Source: Ustulina deusta
Taxonomy: Eukaryota > Ascomycota > Sordariomycetes > Xylariales > Xylariaceae
Length of the DNA stretch: 64,000 nt
Direction of reading: 5' to 3'
Assembly (NCBI GenBank): GCA_023159155.1
Contig: JAJNNX010000016.1
Span: forward strand, 744,001 to 808,000
A program made the position numbers and the translations under genes. This document shows positions 60,238-64,000 of the stretch, piece by piece. How positions within the stretch are numbered: the stretch's first letter is position 1; every line of letters begins with the position of its first letter. The notes beneath the pieces were generated by a model, which saw only the letters and a program-made list of their open reading frames with translations, ran no database searches and was not told the DNA's origin.

Positions 60238-60795
60238 TTAAATCAATGTATTACGAAATGGCGTGAAGTAGCCGGCTATAACATCTCGAGAACTTTGGCA
60301 ACCTTTCTCTAGTCGCCACCATAGAGAATACACACCCGTTTTCGCCTTCGCTTCAATAGCTATAATTTTCCATTTTTGGGGGCCGGTCCTGTTATACTGA
60401 CCTATTTCAATGGTCCGCTTCATAATTTTCACTTTCTCGCTTGCCCCTTTTTTCAATCCCATCTCTGCGACGCGTATGCAAACTCCTAGCAAAAACTCCT
60501 TCTCAGCAGCTTTCCAGTGTCCCCGCGCGCACTCCACAGTCACATATTGCGCGCAATCCGACATGCACCGACAATCCCTAGTATTGGCCGCCATCCCCAT
60601 GTCGGCGATGTACTTATCAAACAGCTGGATGTCGCGGCCCCATGTGGCCCTATAGCTTTTCCGGTTCGGCGAGTTGATTCTAGTCTTAGAATCAAGAAGC
60701 GACGCAAATTTATTGACAACAACTTTTCCTTTCATATAATCATAATAGAGCCTCAGGCTGCGGCCTTTTTTTATATGAAATGCTCGAGTTCTCAA
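60238..60795 (-). CDS. Unrecognised 185-codon ORF
   Basis: Single uninterrupted ORF, Lys/Glu/Arg-rich in its second half (EKEFLLGVCIRVAEMGLKKG, KVKIMKRTIEIG), with five Cys. Composition is protein-like, but I see no domain, signal peptide or membrane helix. It lies between two UstYa-like fragments on the same strand. Confidence 0.3.
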   Translation of the reverse strand: MRTRAFHIKKGRSLRLYYDYMKGKVVVNKFASLLDSKTRINSPNRKSYRATWGRDIQLFDKYIADMGMAANTRDCRCMSDCAQYVTVECARGHWKAAEKEFLLGVCIRVAEMGLKKGASEKVKIMKRTIEIGQYNRTGPQKWKIIAIEAKAKTGVYSLWWRLEKGCQSSRDVIAGYFTPFRNTLI

Positions 60796-60839
60796 TGGAC
60801 AGGTTTGCTGCTATGTCAATACCAGGGAGATTTTCAGAC

Positions 60840-61118
60840 TTAGATTTCTATTGCTACATCCTGAATGTTCTCAAGCCTTGCGGCATTTGTGATACGCGCC
60901 AAGGTTAGATCTGTTATTACCATGTACGGTCTGGTATCTCCATGACATATGAGGAGCAGCCTGAAAGGTTCGATGCAACGGTAAATATGTATATGAACTC
61001 CTCGGTCCATATCCAGTATCTCTACGGGGATGAGAATATTTTCTAGGTAACAAAAGTGCCGACTCCCCGATACAATTGTACTGGCATATAACGCTCTAGG
61101 CGGCTCAGTTGGCCTCAA
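60840..61118 (-). pseudogene. UstYa-like (DUF3328) fragment
   Basis: The 92-codon ORF ends with HIYRCIEPFRLLLICHGDTR followed by PYMV. The spacing C-I-x-x-F-R-x-x-L-I-C-x-G-D is that of the C-terminal HxxHC-x-x-L-R...C-x-D motif of UstYa proteins, but the second His is Arg. The N-terminal membrane helix and first HxxHC motif are not found upstream. It is probably a remnant or an exon of a disrupted gene. Confidence 0.35.
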
Positions 61119-64000
61119 TCGTCACATGTGACTATACAGCTTACTCTTCTTCAGTTTATTGGCTACCTATAATATATGTCCCTTAGCTTACTAACACTAC
61201 TTCATTGACTGTCCTGGAGTGTAGTTAGCGTAGGAGTCTGATACAATGTGTATTGCCGGAAGCTGTAGAACACATGAGAAGCAGGTGGATGACAATTGGA
61301 GTATGGCGAATCATCAGTGCTAGCAGCTTGATCAAAATCACGTGCCGTCACATAAAGTTAAATCACTACGTTCGTGTGTTGACATGTATGATAGTACGTT
61401 CTGGTCGGTATTGTACTGTTTACCTCGTTCTTTTCGGCCGATGAATGATGTGTTGTGTTGGATGCTCTGATAATGAGGTTTCTAGAGAAGTTTATACCCC
61501 CCTGACTCGATATTGGAAAACAAAAGGGGGAATTTAGCATAGCCAAGGACCACGTGAGTACGGGCCTAGTTTCGCGACTGAGAAAAGGAGCCTGAGGTTG
61601 GCTCATCTAGTCGAGAATAGAATCGATGCAACTTCTACAGTTGCGATGACACACTCCAGAAATCGTCTATGTATTCATTTAAAGTAAAAAATTAATGGGC
61701 ATGACGAATTTCAACAGAAACAAATTTAAGATGAATTGAAGAGATTATCACTGATATATCTGAGATCTTGAATCGTGAGGTTAAGTGAGGAATGGCAATC
61801 TTGGACGAAAACAAAAACTAACAAATGAGGTTCATCACTTAGATTTCCGAGTCAAAGCCAAGTTGCAGTTGCCAGAGTTTATGATCATCCCCAACTAGTA
61901 CTCTGCGAGCAGCTTGATGACGCCGGAGTGCGGTAGAATCATGGATACCTCTTCCGTCCTCTGTTAATCTAGAGCTGTGCCCTTCTTCAGCCGTTTTGTG
62001 AATTGCTTCCCCATTGGGCAGTTCTTCTCCTAGCGAAATCGTGGTGGTTGTCCCATTTCTTAAGATAACCGGGATTTCCTTCTCGATTTCAAATACTTGG
62101 CGTCATCTTATGCCCTGCATCACCGCCTAACACATGCTGCTCATGGCGCTAATATTTCAAACACCTTTCTCGGGGGCCTAGGAGGGCGTATAACGTGACG
62201 GAATTCGCCATGCAATCACCGATGCTAGCTTCGACAGAGGATAATAACACAATAGATATCCCTTGGGCATGACAAATATGAACGCGGACTTCGTCAGAGG
62301 CTGTGTCGGTAACACCTGTCCGTGAAGGTTTGGGACATAGTTCATTCCCGAGCACTCGGGGGGGAACGAGTAGAACGCTATGGGGGCTTTATTAAAACCA
62401 TGGCTTTGGGTCACGTTAGGAGTAATATGAACCCGTCTCAACTTCTTTTTGGGTGAGTACGCCGACGTCTCACAGTATACCGAGAACATATTCCTTGCCC
62501 CCACACTTGTGGTGTGATAACATGAGTGAAGTTCTTGGTTATGTCTTGCTTAGTGCTGATCATATCCTTATAGCGCAAGAATTCATCCAATGACAGTTCG
62601 TTCCGATCTGTGGCATGTCTTACTAACGTACTTGGCCAAATCCGGATATGTCGGGGACATGTGACTAGCCTTCATCAAAAGCTGAACCATGAGGCGTCCA
62701 AGAGACTGCAATCTAACGTGCGGTGACTACTCAAATTGATAGCACACCTGTAGTTCAGATGAGGGCGCCGATAGGCACGTACATCTGCCGTTTATGGAGA
62801 GCAAGATGTTGGTGTATCCGGATCACCCGGCACTGAAGTTGAAGGAGGGAAAACTAGGAAAAAATCTATTTCTGAATTATAGCTATCTTTTCGGCTATTG
62901 ATTTTATGCAGATTGCATATCGACCTAGGTTAGGGTTGTTTAGTTCATTCAATGTTTGCTACCTCGGAGGGAGTAGAAAGATAAGAAATAACTTGTCACA
63001 TCAGACCTCGATTGACTGATTTATCTTTGTTATTACCCCGAAAAGTCTTTGTATTTGAACCATCATATTGGTCACCTCTATTCTTGTCTACTGAGCGCTA
63101 AATGATAATCAGGATAAAAACAATCATATAATGTAAATGGCCTCTTGTTGCTACAACAACGATTCTATAGCTGTGAAAAAGCTGCTACCCCTTGAGCGAC
63201 GCTTTTCTCCTAAGGGATGTTCCTCGAGTCCATGATTTATCCTGGTGGAGGCCTCACTAGCATCGTTTCGAATCAGAGAACGTTCCATCTTTTGTACCGT
63301 CTCACCCTTATCTAAGAGTGAGTAGGCGAGAGACCAGATGCCAAATAGTTGCTACTGTAAGCGGCACTTTATAGTTCACGCTGGTGAACCTACTGGGGAC
63401 GCATCAGATGTACAGAGAGGGCTTCATGGCAAGCGCCGAAGTTCTGTAGGCGAACCTTGAAGAAATCTACTATTCTGCACAGTAATAGCAGACAAGCGTT
63501 AGCTTCTTTGATTATAGGGGGAAACGACACCATTATTTCCATGCTAGGAAGATTAGCATGTAGAATACTTTGCAAGACTGTAGGGCCTAGTAATGAGAAC
63601 TATTATAAGGTGTTTTCGAGCTGTGTTACCCGAAACTCAAAGAAACATGTACTGTCTTTGCTCGCCCCATCGCAGAAGTAAGTAAGAGAATAACTCAGGA
63701 ACCTGTATTAAGTTACCACCTATGGGCATATTCCAGGAGCTAAACACACGCGCCCAGAACAAATCCGATAGAGATCCAATGAAGAGCTTATAGACCCGGC
63801 TTGCATGAAAGCTCGTCGTCAAACGAAGCAAGAAAAAGACTACTGGCGGATCCGTCGTAATTACCAACAGCCATCACGGTGATTCTTAGGCCACTAGCAT
63901 AGTTGACGACATATCCTCATGATAAGGTAGGAAGAGCGGCTTGGCTCCATGTGATACCAGGCGTGGACTAATAGGGTCATAGGAGGATAAGATAGAAAAC
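61119..64000. other. Right end, no intact gene recognised
   Basis: 2.9 kb. The minus strand has coding-like but interrupted stretches at about 62504-61845 (for example VFEIEKEIPVILRNGTTTTI, then LGEELPNGEAIH), preceded by frames with VRVHICHAQGISIVLLSSVE. They do not join to an open gene and may be a relic. The remainder shows only ORFs under 80 codons. Confidence 0.4.

Overview
This window is nuclear DNA of a filamentous ascomycete (Pezizomycotina, most likely a Sordariomycete; the class is an inference). Nearly every gene carries short introns of about 45-190 bases with GT...AG ends and CTAAC/CTGAC-like branch sites. Gene products are fungal-type, with separate promoters and no operons. Exon borders below were worked out by hand from reading frame, splice signals and family conservation. 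I saw no tRNA, rRNA or CRISPR array.

Left part (1-43,000) is conserved and housekeeping-rich. In order: the 3' end of a GH76 mannanase; ERD2 (-) divergent from an Ame1/CENP-U-like kinetochore gene (+); a 3.3-kb intergenic stretch full of TAGGTAC-type motifs; a tiny Cys-rich protein gene with a long in-frame ORF behind its stop; a twin-CX9C protein (-); ribosomal protein S11/uS17 (-) divergent from the KNL1/Spc7 kinetochore scaffold (+); a membrane/Pro-rich protein whose stop-bearing 3n intron decides its length; a 3.4-kb apparently non-coding stretch with simple sequence, two intron-like segments and a higher-order repeat; Atg14 (-) divergent from a small coiled-coil protein (+); a DUF3807-like protein; casein kinase 2 alpha; the CENP-A chaperone Scm3 (-) divergent from Atg6/Beclin (+).

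Right part (43,000-64,000) is accessory in character: a rhodopsin-domain membrane protein, a decayed short-chain dehydrogenase, a secreted small protein, two inverted copies of one AT-rich MITE, a lectin-like gene, a frame-disrupted AT-hook/FTA2-like gene, a low-complexity zinc-ribbon protein, an FtsJ-fold methyltransferase, and short ORFs of which two resemble UstYa fragments. Coding density falls and broken genes appear.

Functional themes: three centromere/kinetochore factors (Ame1-like, Spc7, Scm3), plus a fourth gene carrying an Fta2-like domain, lie within about 50 kb. Two partners of the autophagy PI3-kinase complex I (Atg14, Atg6) lie 11.6 kb apart. I did not find a clearly new biological system. 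The best leads are the stop-containing 3n intron, the ORF behind the Cys-rich gene, the MITE pair and the broken FTA2-like gene.
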